Assembly: GCF_000499845.2 (NCBI RefSeq) | Contig: NC_023759.2 | Span: 40,033,172-40,097,171 of the forward strand | DNA: 64,000 nt | From: Phaseolus vulgaris | Lineage: Eukaryota > Streptophyta > Magnoliopsida > Fabales > Fabaceae | Direction of reading: 5' to 3' | Shown here: one piece after another, positions 1 to 11,827 of the stretch | Layout: each line of letters opens with the position of its first letter | How positions within the stretch are numbered: position 1 is the stretch's first letter | Position numbers and translations under genes: made by a program | The notes under the pieces: generated by a model | The model's database searches: none | What the model saw: only the letters and a program-made list of their open reading frames with translations | Told to the model about the DNA's origin: nothing

Positions 1-918
1 GTGGCACAAAACCCAGTGGTATTTCAGAGCCTGCCAGATATTGCATGGCAAGGATATCATGCTGCAAGTACATCTCATGCAACTCAACAAAAGATGTATC
101 CTATAATAGAAGGGAACAGTGGGGATAGTTCTTCCCACCGAGATGATGAAAAGAAAGCCACTTCCGGAAAGCCATCAACCAACGGAACAACAACCCTTGT
201 TTTTGATAATTCAGCAAAGAATCTTAGCTTAGTTTCATCTCCCATGAATGGAAATTGGCCTAGTCGTTCCATTACTTCAACTGCAACAACCACAAGTTTG
301 CCTCTTTCTAGTAATGCTGCAAAGTCTCAACAGGCATCACAGCTGCTTCATCTTCAGCAGCAGCATGGAATGTTACAGCAGCAACCTGCTATGGCTACTC
401 GATATAAAGCCTCGTCAACTAATGCTACAAGTGGTGCAAATTATTTTACTTCCCCAGTTTATTCACAAACTCAAACTCAGAGCAAAAGTTCGATTAAAGG
501 CTCCCAGTCTAAAATCTGTGTAACAGCCCCGGATTCTCTTGTTCATAACCCATGCATCATAACTTCTACCGCCCCAACTCTCCAAAGTTTTTCTCAGGAT
601 CAAGGAAGAGTTTTGCAGGGTCATACCCAAATATCTTTTGGTGGAAATTACATATCGTCCATGCCACTCCAAGGGCAACAGCTATTCAATAACAACCAGT
701 CTCTTGGTACAACAGTTGCAGGAATTCCACCTAGTGGAGCCAACTTGAAGACAAATTCCCAGGGGAGCAAGGTTAGTTCATCAGTGAACTCTTCGCAGAT
801 GCAACAAACTGAGAATTCTTCCACTGGAACTGGCCAAAAATCTTCCCCAGTTTGTGGGAGAAATGTCCCATCGATCTTGAGCTCGTGCCCCAGTCACTTA
901 TCTGAGCTAAAGTATTAG
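1..918 (+). CDS. TIC: TIME FOR COFFEE-like protein, C-terminal exon (5' partial)
   Basis: An open frame runs from the first base of the window to TAG at 916-918, so this is the last coding exon (305 residues visible) and the rest lies upstream. The protein is low-complexity: rich in Ser, Gln, Asn and Thr, with a Gln-rich stretch near residues 112-130 (LLHLQQQHGMLQQQ). It ends in NVPSILSSCPSHLSELKY. No enzymatic motif or membrane segment is seen. From memory this tail resembles the C-terminus of legume TIME FOR COFFEE-like proteins, large nuclear regulators linked to the circadian clock and stress responses. The family call rests on recalled resemblance of a disordered tail, so another large Gln/Ser-rich nuclear protein remains possible. 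The frame shows no internal stop, and its composition is clearly coding compared with the AT-rich flank. Confidence 0.62.
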   Translation: MAQNPVVFQSLPDIAWQGYHAASTSHATQQKMYPIIEGNSGDSSSHRDDEKKATSGKPSTNGTTTLVFDNSAKNLSLVSSPMNGNWPSRSITSTATTTSLPLSSNAAKSQQASQLLHLQQQHGMLQQQPAMATRYKASSTNATSGANYFTSPVYSQTQTQSKSSIKGSQSKICVTAPDSLVHNPCIITSTAPTLQSFSQDQGRVLQGHTQISFGGNYISSMPLQGQQLFNNNQSLGTTVAGIPPSGANLKTNSQGSKVSSSVNSSQMQQTENSSTGTGQKSSPVCGRNVPSILSSCPSHLSELKY

Positions 919-1560
919 GAATCAAACGGTATACTGCACAGACAAATAAGGATTTCTCTGCAATCTCACTCTTTTTTTGTGTCACAACAGTCAGTACTTC
1001 ATGGAATGGAGGTCCTTGTGGTGAAGCACGGCATTACATAGTTTGCAGTATAAAAGGCTTACGCCTTAACCTATTTCCAAAACAGCAGATGGTTGAAAAT
1101 ATTTTTTTGGATTGGTTTGGAGGCGTGTGTTTATATTCCTTTTGACGTGGGATGCTCCTGGGCCATGGATTATTGTGGCAAATAGTATACAAGAGACGTG
1201 AAAGAAAGCTCTGTTGATATTATATACTCAATGATTTTCGTTGTCGTGACAGAACAGATGCGGCCACTTACTGGTGAGTGCAGATAATGAAAGGAAGTAA
1301 GGGCATTGGGCCTACAATTTTGAAATCTGAGAAGGGATTGCTATCTTTGTCGACACTTTTTGAAAGGCCAGTGCATGTGAGTTTGGCCTTATTATTTTAC
1401 GCGTTAGATGCAATTCTGATATTGTAGATATATATATCATATCATCATGTCTTTTTCTTTTGGTTTTTAGTTCCCATAGCAGCAACTGTACTTAATAAAT
1501 TATTCTTTTTTTATATATAAATCTTCAGTTATTACTTTTCCTTGTCATTGTATTTGGTGG
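919..1560 (+). other. Probable 3' UTR of the TIC-like gene
   Basis: Sequence after the stop has higher GC than the DNA further downstream and no long frame, as expected for a 3' UTR. An AATAAA signal lies at about 1494-1499, followed by T-rich sequence. The poly(A) site is inferred, not seen. Confidence 0.45.
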
Positions 1561-2279
1561 ATTGGTGTGGCGTTGATTGGAAGAAAATATAAGCCAATCA
1601 AATTGTATAGATGGAACTAACCAAATTGGAAAAAAATGGCAATGAAAGTCGGTGAATAATGCATCTAATCCGAGTGACTTTCAATGATGTGAACTTTTCA
1701 ATACACACCAATCGTCACGTTTGCTTGGATGGAGGTACTTTGGTGAAAGTTGATCTTCTTCAACGAGGCGATTATGGAAGATGCTCGTGCCGTTCTTTCA
1801 AAAGATATGGCGGGAATGAAGACTTGAGCCACTTTACTATTTTTAAATTACTTATCATCAGTTTTGATCGATATTATCTTAAAATTGATTCATTCATTAC
1901 ATCTTCATAAATAAAGGATTATATTATTCTTTGATTGTTTTTTATGATTCTAATAGTATTTAATAATAAATACTTTTATTCTATTAACACAATATTAAAT
2001 AAAATAAACTTAAAGATTTTATTCGTGATTTTGTTAGTGTTTACTAATTACTATTTTATTTTATTAAGACGTAATGTTAAACTTAAAAAGATTTTACTTT
2101 AAAAATAATATTATATTATTAATTATATTTATAGTTATTCAAATTCATATTAGTATAACTCTATTTAAATAAATTTATCTCAAATTTAAATATCATATTT
2201 TTTAGATTTAAAATTCAATCTATATAATTGGATTTAGATTGGATAATTTTTCTATTTTGAAAATTAAAAAACAAAGTAT
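1561..2279. other. AT-rich intergenic DNA
   Basis: No convincing gene. An 83-codon frame at 1659-1910 has no recognisable domain. From about 2145 the sequence is rich in short AAATTTAAAT-like motifs, similar to those flanking the minisatellite at 26.4-27.7 kb. Confidence 0.5.
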
Positions 2280-3920
2280 GTTAGGTTGGACATTTCCAAG
2301 GTAGCACTAGGTTATGCTATGCAAGGTCAACCTGAATAAGTTTGGATCAGAGTCAAACCAACTTGACCCAAGTCTAAGTTGAGTCCGGTCAACTTCAATT
2401 CAAGTTGAGTCTAGTTTGCTTAGATTTAAGTAGATTTGATCCAGCCCATATTCAAATCGAGTTGAATTAGGACTAGACCGCATTCGGTCTAGACAGGATG
2501 AGTCATCTTAATTCAAATATGGGACAACCCACATTCAACCATGTTGGACTAGGTCTAGGTCTAGGTCGACCCTAGTTCGATTAAGACCAGGTCGGGTCTA
2601 ACTCGATTAAGACCAGGTTGAGTTGGATTTTAATCAAGACAAGTTATCCAAGTTTAGGTTAAGTGTAGTCGAGCCAAGTCCATGTCAAGTCATGTTCATT
2701 TGATTCTAGGTCAGGTTGGACAAAGATAGATCGGGTCAAGTTTAGCCAAGTCAAGTTGGGCTCGTGTTGGTTGAGAAATCACACCTACATTGGATCGGGC
2801 CATGTAAAATTGAGTTAGGTCAATCCCACATCAAGTCGAGCCTAGTCGACCTAGGCACATGTTAACTTTAGTTGGGACAAGTCCACATTCAATCAATCAA
2901 GTTAAGCCCAGGTTTGGGCGAGTCCATTTGGATGGGGTCCAAGTTGAGTCAAATTTGGCTAGGTCCAAATGATTTGCGCATTTTTTGGAATGAAATGGAC
3001 TGCGCTAGGTTAGGCCTAAGGATTCCAAATGAAGTCGTTCATGTGGGTATTGTTTGAAACCCATCCCAATTTTACGAAAAATCCTCGCATTGACTAGGTA
3101 CATGCCTTAGTATGAGTAATTCCCAACTTTTTAAATTGGGTATGGGAACGAAGATGTGCATATGCATATTTATTTCATCTCCATGCTTCATCCATATCTT
3201 TGTGTCCATCCATGTTTTAAAATACTAAGATTGTTTTAGTTTATTAAGTAACCTAACAAATATATATTAACTTTTCCTTGGTCATATTAGTTTCATAACT
3301 TATTTATTGGGTTTCTATAATTATTTAACTTTTATCTATTTGTTATATAATAATATGATTTGGGACTTATGCAACTATAATATTTTTCTCAATACTTGAT
3401 ATTGGAGAAAAAAAATGTAATTTCTTTTGATATTGAATCCTTGATAAAATCACGTTTTCTTTGTTGTAATTATTTTTGTAAAAAATTATTTAATTAATAT
3501 TTAGAATAGTAAGAGACAAGTACCCATACTTGAAGGAGATGAGACAAAAATTCCATACCTATTAGGTATGAAAATATGGATGATAATGAATTTTTACTTT
3601 GGGGATGTGTTGGGCTAGGACATCGGGCCCACATCGAGTTAGTGCCATGTTAAGTTGAGTTGGATCAATCCCACATCAGGTCAAGCCTAGTCGGTCTAAT
3701 TAGCTAGATTGGATTGAGTTCCCTTGACCCTACATTTAGCTGAGTTGTGTTGGACCCAGATTGAGCCGAGTCTAATCGAATTTAGGTTGAGTCAGACTCA
3801 GGTAGAATCGAGACAAATCGAACCAAGTTAAATCTTGTCAAGTTGGACTCATGTTTAGTTGATACATCGGCCTACATCAAAGTGAGACCTTGTCAAATTG
3901 GATTGAATTAATCTCACTCA
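2280..3920. repeat. Degenerate GTCGAGT-type minisatellite, copy 1 (interrupted)
   Basis: Repeated, strongly diverged units around the words GTTGAGTC, AAGTCGAG, GGTCGGGTC and CCCACATC occupy 2280-3058 and resume at 3605-3920. They resemble the cleaner 26-bp repeat at 26.4-27.7 kb. The array is AT-shifted relative to that copy, consistent with older C-to-T decay of methylated DNA (inference). AT-rich flanks with AAATTTAAATCT-like words occur on both sides of both arrays. Confidence 0.7.
3059..3604. other. Insertion splitting the first minisatellite
   Basis: About 545 bp without the minisatellite words. Its two edges carry loosely matching inverted words: CCCATCCCAATTTTACG and later CCCAACTTTTTAAATTGGG on the left, and GACAAGTACCCATACTTG and CATACCTATTAGGTATG on the right. 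It looks like a small non-autonomous transposon, but no clean target duplication is visible. Confidence 0.35.
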
Positions 3921-5324
3921 CTTTGTAAAATTTAATCTAATAAACTAAATTTAATTTATATTTAATATAATTTAAATTAAATTAAATTAAATACAAATCA
4001 ATTTGATTTGGTTTAGCTAAAATAGATCTAGATTTTAGATCCAATTCTAGATTTTACAAAATTATGACAACTATAATAAATTATCACACACTAGTTATTG
4101 CTTTATATACAGGTTTTAATGCTTAAATGGTTTCTCTTGTTAAATATTTTGTGTAAAAAGAATAATTATTTAATTTTGATAATGATGTATGATTTGAACT
4201 TTCTAATTGAAAATAAAATTATTACATATTATAATTCAAATTAATCAATAATACTAATAAAAATACTTTTATTTAAATTTTTCAAAGAATAAATTAAGAA
4301 TTCCCGTGGGATTTCTTTTAGAAGATTAAATATAAAATAAATCTTCCTAAATTTAATTTTTTTATTAATTGTAATTTATAAAATAAATAATATTATTAAT
4401 ACAATTATCATCTGTACGATTTTCATATGAAAATTAAAAATGATATCACAAATATATTATAATTAAAAGAAATTTATAATATATATAATTCAAATTAAAA
4501 AAATACATTATTTAAGTTTTATAAAAGAAATATGTATATAATTTTTTGTATGTAATCTAAATATTTTCTATTTTTAATATCTCTTGTGTGCATATTCAAC
4601 TTATACCTATATGAAATATATTTATAAAGTTACAATTTTCAAAAAGACATTTATAAATATATTAAAATCCTAATTGTTTATGTGTAAATATACTGAAAGA
4701 CAGGTCTAGTAACATATTTTAAAAAGTTTAAATATAATAAATAATAAATAAATATATTCAAAGTTATAAGAATAAAAATAAAGTACACATTTTAAACTCA
4801 ATACTAATATAGGATATTTAAGTATTATATATATAAGTTTGTGTTATTAATACTAGTATGAACATAGACACAGTTTATTTTTATTTTTATTATTATTATA
4901 TGTATATTTATTTAAATAAAATATAAATTTATATGTATTCGTATATATGAGAAACATAAAGAGTATGAGAGACATATAGATAGTATGAGATCCATGCTAT
5001 TGGATAGAGATTTGAGGAAGAAGAAAGATAAAATGAGAAAAAGCAAAAGGAAAAAAAAGTTGATAAAATCTCAAAAATACAAAAAAAAAAAACTCTTCTA
5101 TATTTCAAACCTCTTCTAATAACTTTCTTAATATGTTTTGAAAAAAAATAAGAAATGATTGATAATAATAAAATTAAATATTAATATATAAATAAAATAA
5201 TAAAAAAGTGAAAATATTTAAAGAGAAATCCCTTTTATATAAGAATAGATAATCACATCTTATATTACAAAGAATAGATAATCACATCTTATATTACAAA
5301 GAATAGATAATCACATCAAGTGAA
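3921..5324. other. AT-rich intergenic DNA
   Basis: No gene seen. At about 5240-5320 a 29-bp unit (AATAGATAATCACATCTTAT and following bases) is repeated nearly three times in tandem. Confidence 0.5.
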
Positions 5325-6010
5325 ATGTAATGTTTTCTTATAAATATTATTATTATTATATAATTTTTTTTTAATAATATCATTTTCATAAGAACCTTTG
5401 AGCTCTAAAGTCACTAAATTTATTCAGTCTCCCTTTTGCGTGATCTTCTCTATTCTTAGACTGTTGTTCTTGTTTTTAGGTCTATATCTATTCCTTATTA
5501 TAATTTTAATATATTTTTTATTGTTAATTAAATTTTCATTAATTTTGATTGCATGCGACATAAATAAATTATTGATAATATTGGGTTAACGTTAAAATCA
5601 TAACAAACCATAAAAAGTAACACAATAATTTCTCATACCACATAAACAAAAATATTCATAATTAAGATGTCTCCATAATATTTATTTAATTAAGCAAATG
5701 TAAGAAGAATCACTTGAACATGGTACACATTTTAATATCCGGATAAAAAATCAGAAATATCCACTGATAGTTTTTTATTTTTGACAAGGAAATAAAGTAT
5801 AATAGAAAGTAGTCGTAATGTAAGATGATATAATTTAAATAAAAAAAATGATGACAGTGTATTTAGTGTGATACAGCAAGATTTAAACACAAGACATTAT
5901 TTAAAGAAAAGAAGTGAAACAGAGTGTAGAGTGTTGAAACAGTAATTTAAATAAGTTTATTAATGTCGTTAAACAATAGGCTTAATTGGGGCAATGTTTT
6001 TCTGAAATGC

Positions 6011-6370
6011 CTAATTGGGACAATGTGGAATTTGGCGACAACAGCAGACACGATGCTGAGGGTTGCCATCGTCACAAATGTTAAAACCTGCACAGTACAG
6101 GTTTTTGGGCACTTTCAATTTGCATGGAGCATCACAATCGTTGTTGGTTACACACTGTGTTTCAGCAAAGATACATGGAGTTTTTTGACCTAACACTGCA
6201 CGTAAATAACTTGCCAAATTAAACATAATTTAATGCTAAATTTATCTAAAAAATTACAATTAAATTAAGAAGGATTAAAAGTGTAATGAAACAACATTAG
6301 AACCTGGTGTTGAGATGAAAATAAAAGCCACAAACACAAATGCACAAAGCTGAGACCGTGTTGCTGCCAT
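6011..6370 (-). CDS. Secreted 10-cysteine defensin-like peptide, copy 1
   Basis: Two-exon gene on the minus strand. Exon 1 is 6304-6370, starting MAATRSQLCAFV: a hydrophobic signal peptide ending near ISTPV. Exon 2 is 6011-6195, ending TAG. The 108-bp intron has GT at 6303 and AG at 6196, and splits the Val codon (G|TG). The spliced product is 83 residues with a mature peptide of about 60. Ten cysteines are spaced TPC, TQC, NDC, APC, LYC, NIC, CCC and a final PHC. This is the layout of plant secreted Cys-rich peptides (signal exon, intron, Cys exon), which act outside the cell as antimicrobials or signals. The triple Cys and overall spacing do not match a family I can name confidently, so I do not assign it to classical defensins, late nodulins or albumin-1. 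A TATA box lies about 50 bp upstream of the ATG. Confidence 0.78.
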
Positions 6371-6420
6371 CTTGCTTCCAGGTGTTAGGTGTTGTTGCAG
6401 AAATAGCATGTGCATATGTC

Positions 6421-6428
6421 TTTATATA
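6421..6428 (-). promoter_or_regulatory. TATA box of Cys-rich peptide gene 1
   Basis: Minus-strand TTATATAAA lies about 50 bp before the ATG of the 83-residue peptide gene. The same motif at the same spacing is kept in the paralogous copy. Confidence 0.6.
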
Positions 6429-6870
6429 ACTTAGTGCCTTATTTAAGCCATAAAGTCTTAAGAATCAAATTATTTAGTTTCATATCAATATAATATCTTA
6501 TAGTTAATGTGTTTTATTTTTAACAAATATAATTAATGCTTTCTTTTAAATCAGATATTTTTTCTTAACCTACATCATTGCCTTTGTTGAAAACTCCTCA
6601 ATTTTGTAATTAATGTATTGTATTTTCAGCATCAAATTATTTAGTCAATAAATATCATTGATGAATTTTAATAATTTCATTTTTAATCTATTAGTTATGT
6701 ATTTCAATTCTACATTCATTTATTAGATTAATGTTTTTGAAAATAAGGATTTCCTATCCCAAAAAGATAACAGGAATATTTTTTATTTATTTTTTTAATT
6801 TAAAAAATAATTAAATCCAAAGTAAACCATATTTTATAATTAAGAATGATTAAATTTATGCATTCATTTA

Positions 6871-7587
6871 TTACAATTATGACTTTTTTTAGTTTTTAAA
6901 TAATACTATGTTAAGTCAGTCCATTCTCGTTCAAAGCAAGAATGTTTCCATAACATTTTTGGAAATCAACGTCTTGATAGTTAATTAAATAACAATTTAA
7001 AAATCATTTAAAAAGAGTAGAAACTAATTTACAAATCAAAAGTTTTTTAGTTTTTAAAATGATTTATAATTTAGTCACTAAAACAATTAATTATTTTTGG
7101 TCTCTAAAATTAGTTTTTATTTCATGATTTGTAACCAATTGAGGGAATGAAAGGTACTAGAAGTATGCATGACTAATTCTACCATTTGGATTAAGAGTAA
7201 TTTGTTCGAACTCTGATGTATTTAGGTGATATTTAAATATGATATAATATTTTGTTCTTGATTGATTATTGATATTGTTGTTTTGTTTATCACTCCTAAT
7301 CTATAATCTTAAATCTGGCTGGAAAATATTTTTAGGATTCTGACCTAAATAACTTAACATATTTGAGTGTTAGGAATAAACTTGAAAGGTTAGGATTATA
7401 AGTTGTTCTTATAAATACGAGAGAGATCAATATTTATACGGACATCAATTTTCAACTTAGCAAGGGTGAAATCTAATCTCTATTTTTTCAACTTAGCAAG
7501 GGTGAAATCTACTAAAGTTTGACACAAAAATAAATGTCAAATATGTTATTATGAACTCTACCCAATTATTAATTATTAATCAGAATT
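6871..7587. other. AT-rich DNA with MITE-like fragments
   Basis: No gene. At about 7030-7130 words such as GGTCTCTAAAATTAG and ATTTCATGATTTGTAA match one half of the CACTA-type MITE at 19244-19456. A 30-bp unit (TTTTCAACTTAGCAAGGGTG and following bases) is repeated in tandem near 7448-7510. Confidence 0.45.
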
Positions 7588-7808
7588 AAGGGAGGATGTT
7601 GATTATTAATTCAGATTTTATTATTATTAATTCTGATTTTATTACCTTTAAACCGTTATTATTATTGCATTAATGGTCAGTTTAGGGTTTAGGGTTATAT
7701 ATATATTATTGAAGTAAATCAAAATAATAAGAATCAGTCCAATAGTTGCTACGACCTTTTGTCTCCTGTTATTTCCTTTAATTAGTTCTTACAACTGGTA
7801 TCAGAGCT
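7588..7808 (+). mobile_element. Copia-type LTR with polypurine tract before it and PBS after it
   Basis: AAGGGAGGA (7588-7596) is a polypurine tract. The LTR then runs from TGTTGATT (7597) to CTTACA (7793), and TGGTATCAGAGCT (from 7796), complementary to initiator Met tRNA, follows. A related LTR in inverse orientation, next to a Copia fragment, lies at about 21029-21287. Having the 3' tract on one side and the 5' primer site on the other means the LTR is shared by two element halves, as left by recombination or a tandem insertion. No coding sequence remains here. Confidence 0.65.
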
Positions 7809-8010
7809 AGTCTGTTATTATAGCGATTGTTTGTTTGACTTATCAGCCCAAATGCTATCGATCCGTTATCGAACTACCCACAATATATAGTCCCACGCAC
7901 GATTTGGTAGCCTCTGCGTGAGGGTGATGTGTTTAATGAGGTTGAGTTAGGCTTAAAGTTCATTTCTTAATAATTATTTAATTTTATATCCATTTTAGTC
8001 TTCTCCAAAC
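7809..8010 (+). mobile_element. TRIM-like element fragment
   Basis: Sequence with TTATCAGCCCAAATGCTATC, CCGTTATCGAACTACCCACA, GCGTGAGGGTGATG and a partial LTR (TGAGGTTGAGTTAGGCTTAA) matches, in inverse orientation, the TRIM-like element at 20430-20727. Such short LTR elements without genes are common in legumes (recalled). Confidence 0.5.
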
Positions 8011-9137
8011 CTACGTTATAGTTAAATAATATATTTTTCTTTATGTAGGCTTTGCCAACACTATCTTGTAAATTCGTGTCACATTGGAGACCATCTCTAA
8101 TGCATAGCCACACTAACCTCTTGTAACGTCTCTCATTTGTTCTTTATGTCGCTCTTTTATGGACTCTATCATCATTATTTCTTGTAGTAATAGTAATTAA
8201 TTACTTTTTATTTTCAAGATTAATTTTTATTTAATAATTTTCTTATAGTGTCAACTTCCTTTTAAGCTAAAATATATTAAAAAATGTTAACTTGAAATTA
8301 AAAAAAAAATCATAACATTTGAGATCCAAAAGCTTGCTCAAACCAATTATCTTCAGGATTCTTAGAGGTTATCGAAATGTACACAATATTAAGACTCTCT
8401 TGCATGACTAAAGTTGCATAAGTTTACACATTAATTGCTTTAAGAATTCTTGATAACTTTTCAAAAATTTATTTTCTAAAAGTGTTTTTCTTTTGTATTT
8501 TAGAACTTGTCATACTTCCTATAATCCCCTTTGTTAGCCTTTTTTTCCCTTTTGGTTTTTCTTTCAAAATTCTTAGTTTTCTATTAGCTAGTTTTCTTAT
8601 TTTAAAATTTCAATATAAATGAGAGAATTTTGTCATCTTTCACCTAACTTTTGTGGGAAAAAAGAATTAAGATAATTAATTATTGAATCAAATACTTACT
8701 ATTAAATAAAAAATTAAATCAAAAGTTATAATTTATTGTATTATTATGTAATTTTTTTAATTAAGATGATCGGTCAACCAATTATATTAGATGAAAATTG
8801 AATACTTAGATATTTGAAATAATAAAATTTAGAATAAGTGAGTAATGAATTATTTTAAATCTATTTATAACCATTTTAAAAAATACTTTAATTCTTCTGT
8901 TACTTTAAATCATATTATTTGTATAGTATTATTTACAAATTAAAATTCATAATTATAATAAACTAATGCATACATTTAATCACTCTTAATTGTAAAATAT
9001 GGTTTGTTTTGGATTTAATTATTTTCTAAATTAAAAAAAATATTCCTATTATCTTTTTTTAATAGGAAATCCTTATTTTTAAATTATGAATAACGTATAT
9101 TGTTATAAACAATGTTTTCTTCTTCTTATTATTATCA

Positions 9138-9138
9138 T

Positions 9139-9195
<57 letters not shown>
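9138..9195 (+). repeat. (AAT)n microsatellite
   Basis: Near-perfect ATA/AAT trinucleotide run. Counterparts of different length occur in the inverted copies near 14640-14690 and 22254-22305. Confidence 0.9.
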
Positions 9196-9198
<3 letters not shown>

Positions 9199-9841
9199 CG
9201 GAAACGTGTGTTATTCTATATTTATATTTTTTATTTTTATCATTCATATATATATATATTTAATATTAAAATTTGAATAAATAATATTATTATTCACACA
9301 CTTATATTACTTATATAAATTTATAATTTATTTTAATAAATATAAATACTTATGAAAAAACACATAAATCTTCTGAAAATATACTAATATATTATGATCA
9401 AAATATAACTCAACATAATAGTTAAATAAATATTAATTTTTAAAAATATGTATAACTACTATGTTAAATGTGTAACTATCTATATAATTATTTTTTTGCA
9501 ATAAAGATAAAGTTTAGTATAGTATTTTAAAAATAAGAATACAGTTTATAATAAATTATAATATTACAATATAAATTTATAGTTATTTTAATAAATATAA
9601 CAAGTTAATATAATACATAATTTTGAATTTTAGTATAAAAAAAATAGTGTATTTATGATATATTAATAATATATAATCTATAATAAATAAATAGTAAAAA
9701 TCTCCAATACAGATATTTTGTTTTAAAAAAGATATTAGTGTAGGGACTATGATACTAATATTTTTACACTAATAAGTAAAATTATAACTTCGTGTACAAT
9801 GATTCAGTATATTACCAAATATAATAAGGTATATAAAATAA

Positions 9842-9844
<3 letters not shown>

Positions 9845-9875
<31 letters not shown>
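9845..9875. repeat. (TA)n microsatellite
   Basis: About 15 TA units. The matching tract in the inverse arm is at about 13913-13942. Confidence 0.9.
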
Positions 9876-9878
<3 letters not shown>

Positions 9879-11439
9879 TATTAAATTCATTTATTATAAA
9901 GGTAAATTTTAATAATTTGTGTTCACACTTTATAAATATTAATTTTATTATAATTTGTAGTAAAATATTTAAATACCGAATTTATTATAAGTACAAATTC
10001 TTAATTGTAAAAAATATATGATGAATCATTGTATTGATAATGATTTCGTCCATCATAATATATAAACGTATTATCTATTATATATTGTTATCATATTCAT
10101 TTAGTTTAAAAATTAAAATTAGCAATTTTATAACCACCAAATTATTACTTTTTTTTAATTCTAAAATTAAAACATATTTCATATTTACAATTTTAATTTG
10201 ATAAATAAATTACTAGTCTTACCATTAGAAACTATATACATATTTACATTTTTGTTACGATGTTTTCAAAATTATAGATATAATACAATTAAATATAAAA
10301 TAAATGTTAATAAATACATTTTTTAGTTGCTAACTCTAAATGTATAATATTATAGTTTAAAGTAATAAATAGTTTAATTTGGCTTGTTTACAAAAAAATT
10401 AATATAAAATTTGAACTAAACTAATTAACTAAGAAACAAATAAATATAAAATTCATCAAACATTCATTTTTAATTGATTTATGAGTATTTAAAATTATTT
10501 TAAAATATTTATCTTATTGAATGATAGTTTGTGATTACACCACACACCCCACTCACATACTTTTTAAAACATATGTTTGTTAAGCATTGTATGCAGATTT
10601 CACATAGGATTCTTCTGATAGTTTACCTGTTATCACTACGTGTAATGTTTTCTTATAAACATTATTATTATTACTATATAAAATTTTCTTTAATAATATT
10701 CATTTTCCTAAGAGCTGTTTACTATTGTTAACATAATATTCATATAAATAATTAAAATATACAATGACTATTTGTTTTCTTTTATAACATTAACTATTTT
10801 TTCTGATCTAGAGTATAATAATCTTTGAATCCCCAAATTCACTAAATATATTAGTTCTTATTGTTCTTATGTATTTGAATATATCCTTTATATTACTTAT
10901 TAAATTGTCATTAATTTTGATTACATGCTGCATAAATAAATTACGGATGATATTTCTTAATGCTCAAATCATAATAGATTATTTACGATTATATAATTAT
11001 TTCTCTTTAATACATCACAATAACAAAAAAATACAATAATCCTCACATTAATGCTGCGATAAGTTGAATATGCTCATCAACAACCAAAGTCCTTGCCGAC
11101 TTATCAAATTATCAAGATATATGATGGACTCAGTCACGATTCTGAAGAACTTAATTTCAATATTAATTATAATATCATTAATCATTATCAATGAATATTT
11201 GTTTTAAATATATAATATTTGTTTAATTTAGCAAATGTAAGAAGAATCACATGAACACATTTATTTAATATCCGGATACCAAAATCAAAATATCCACTGA
11301 TAGTTTTTTATTTTTGACAAGGAGGAAATAACGTATAATAGAAAGTAATCGTAATGTAAGATGATATAATTTAAATAAAAATGATGACAGTTGTTGACAG
11401 TAATTTAAATAAGTTTATTAATGTCATTAAACAATAGGC

Positions 11440-11775
11440 TTAATTGGAGCAATGTGGAATTTGGCGACAACAGCAAACAGTATGCTGAGGGTTTCCATTG
11501 TCACAAATGTTAGAATCTGGACAGTACAGGTTTTTGGGCAATTTTAATTTGCATGGAGCATCACAATCGTTGTTGGTTACACACTGTGTTTCAGCAAAGA
11601 TACATGGAGTTTTTTGACCTAATACTGCACGTAAATAACTTGCCAAATTAAACACAATTTAATGCCAAATTAAGAAGGATTAAAAGTGTAATGAAACAAC
11701 ATTAGAACCTGGTGTTGAGATGAAAATAAAAGCCACAACCACAAATGCGCAAAGCTGAGACCTTGTTGCTGCCAT
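11440..11775 (-). CDS. Secreted 10-cysteine defensin-like peptide, copy 2
   Basis: Paralogue of the gene at 6011-6370. Exon 1 is 11709-11775 (MAATRSQLCAFVV and following), exon 2 is 11440-11624 ending TAA; the intron is 84 bp (11625-11708) with GT-AG ends and splits the Val codon (G|TA). The product is 83 residues with a signal peptide and all ten cysteines kept. Relative to copy 1, the N-terminal half of the mature peptide is identical. Seven replacements fall in the C-terminal half: V/L, the AGF to PDS triplet, D/N, R/T and P/S. There is one further change in the signal peptide. No stop or frameshift is present, so both copies look functional. It lies in the loop of the long inverted repeat, just before the 64-bp minisatellite. 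Biological role unknown; extracellular antimicrobial or signalling peptide is inference. Confidence 0.78.
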
Positions 11776-11819
11776 CTTGCTTCCAGGTGTTAGGTGTTGT
11801 TGCAGAAATACCATATGCC

Positions 11820-11827
11820 TTTATATA
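11820..11827 (-). promoter_or_regulatory. TATA box of Cys-rich peptide gene 2
   Basis: TTATATAAAG on the minus strand, about 45 bp before the ATG; conserved with copy 1. Confidence 0.6.

Larger units (their letters stand above)
5325..6870 (+). repeat. Segmental duplication, unit A (holds Cys-rich peptide gene 1)
   Basis: This stretch aligns by eye in the same orientation to about 10640-12250. Matching landmarks are AATGTTTTCTTATAAA with an ATT run, TCATTAATTTTGATT followed by CATAAATAAATTA, TATCCACTGATAGTTTTTTA, the whole peptide gene and its promoter, and AAAATAAGGATTTCCTAT near the 3' edge. The copies differ by many indels upstream of the gene and are much closer across the gene. Confidence 0.8.
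8240..10530. repeat. Left arm of a long inverted repeat
   Basis: Read on the other strand, this segment matches three places: 13258-14715 (for 9090-10530), 18703-20400 (for about 8010-9090) and 22173-23240 (for 8240-9290). Landmarks include CTTGCTCAAACCAATTATCT, TAGAACTTGTCATACTTCCT, TAATCCCCTTTGTTA, CATTCATATATATATATATT and the inner end TATCTTATTGAATGAT. It is AT-rich with no gene and contains (AAT)n and (TA)n tracts. Confidence 0.8.

Noticed and set aside
1659..1910. 83-codon frame downstream of the TIC-like gene
   Set aside because: No recognisable domain, no promoter and AT-drifted 3' half; no support as a gene.
6011..6370. Calling the Cys-rich peptides late nodulins (NCR)
   Set aside because: There is a C-x5-C start, but ten cysteines with a CCC triplet do not fit the four- or six-Cys NCR pattern, and NCR families are known mainly from the clade around Medicago and pea.
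7681..7697. TTTAGGGTTTAGGG telomere-like words
   Set aside because: Only two units, and inside a Copia LTR; not an interstitial telomere array.
9059..9280. Frames of poly-Asn and poly-Ile
   Set aside because: Translation of the (AAT)n microsatellite.
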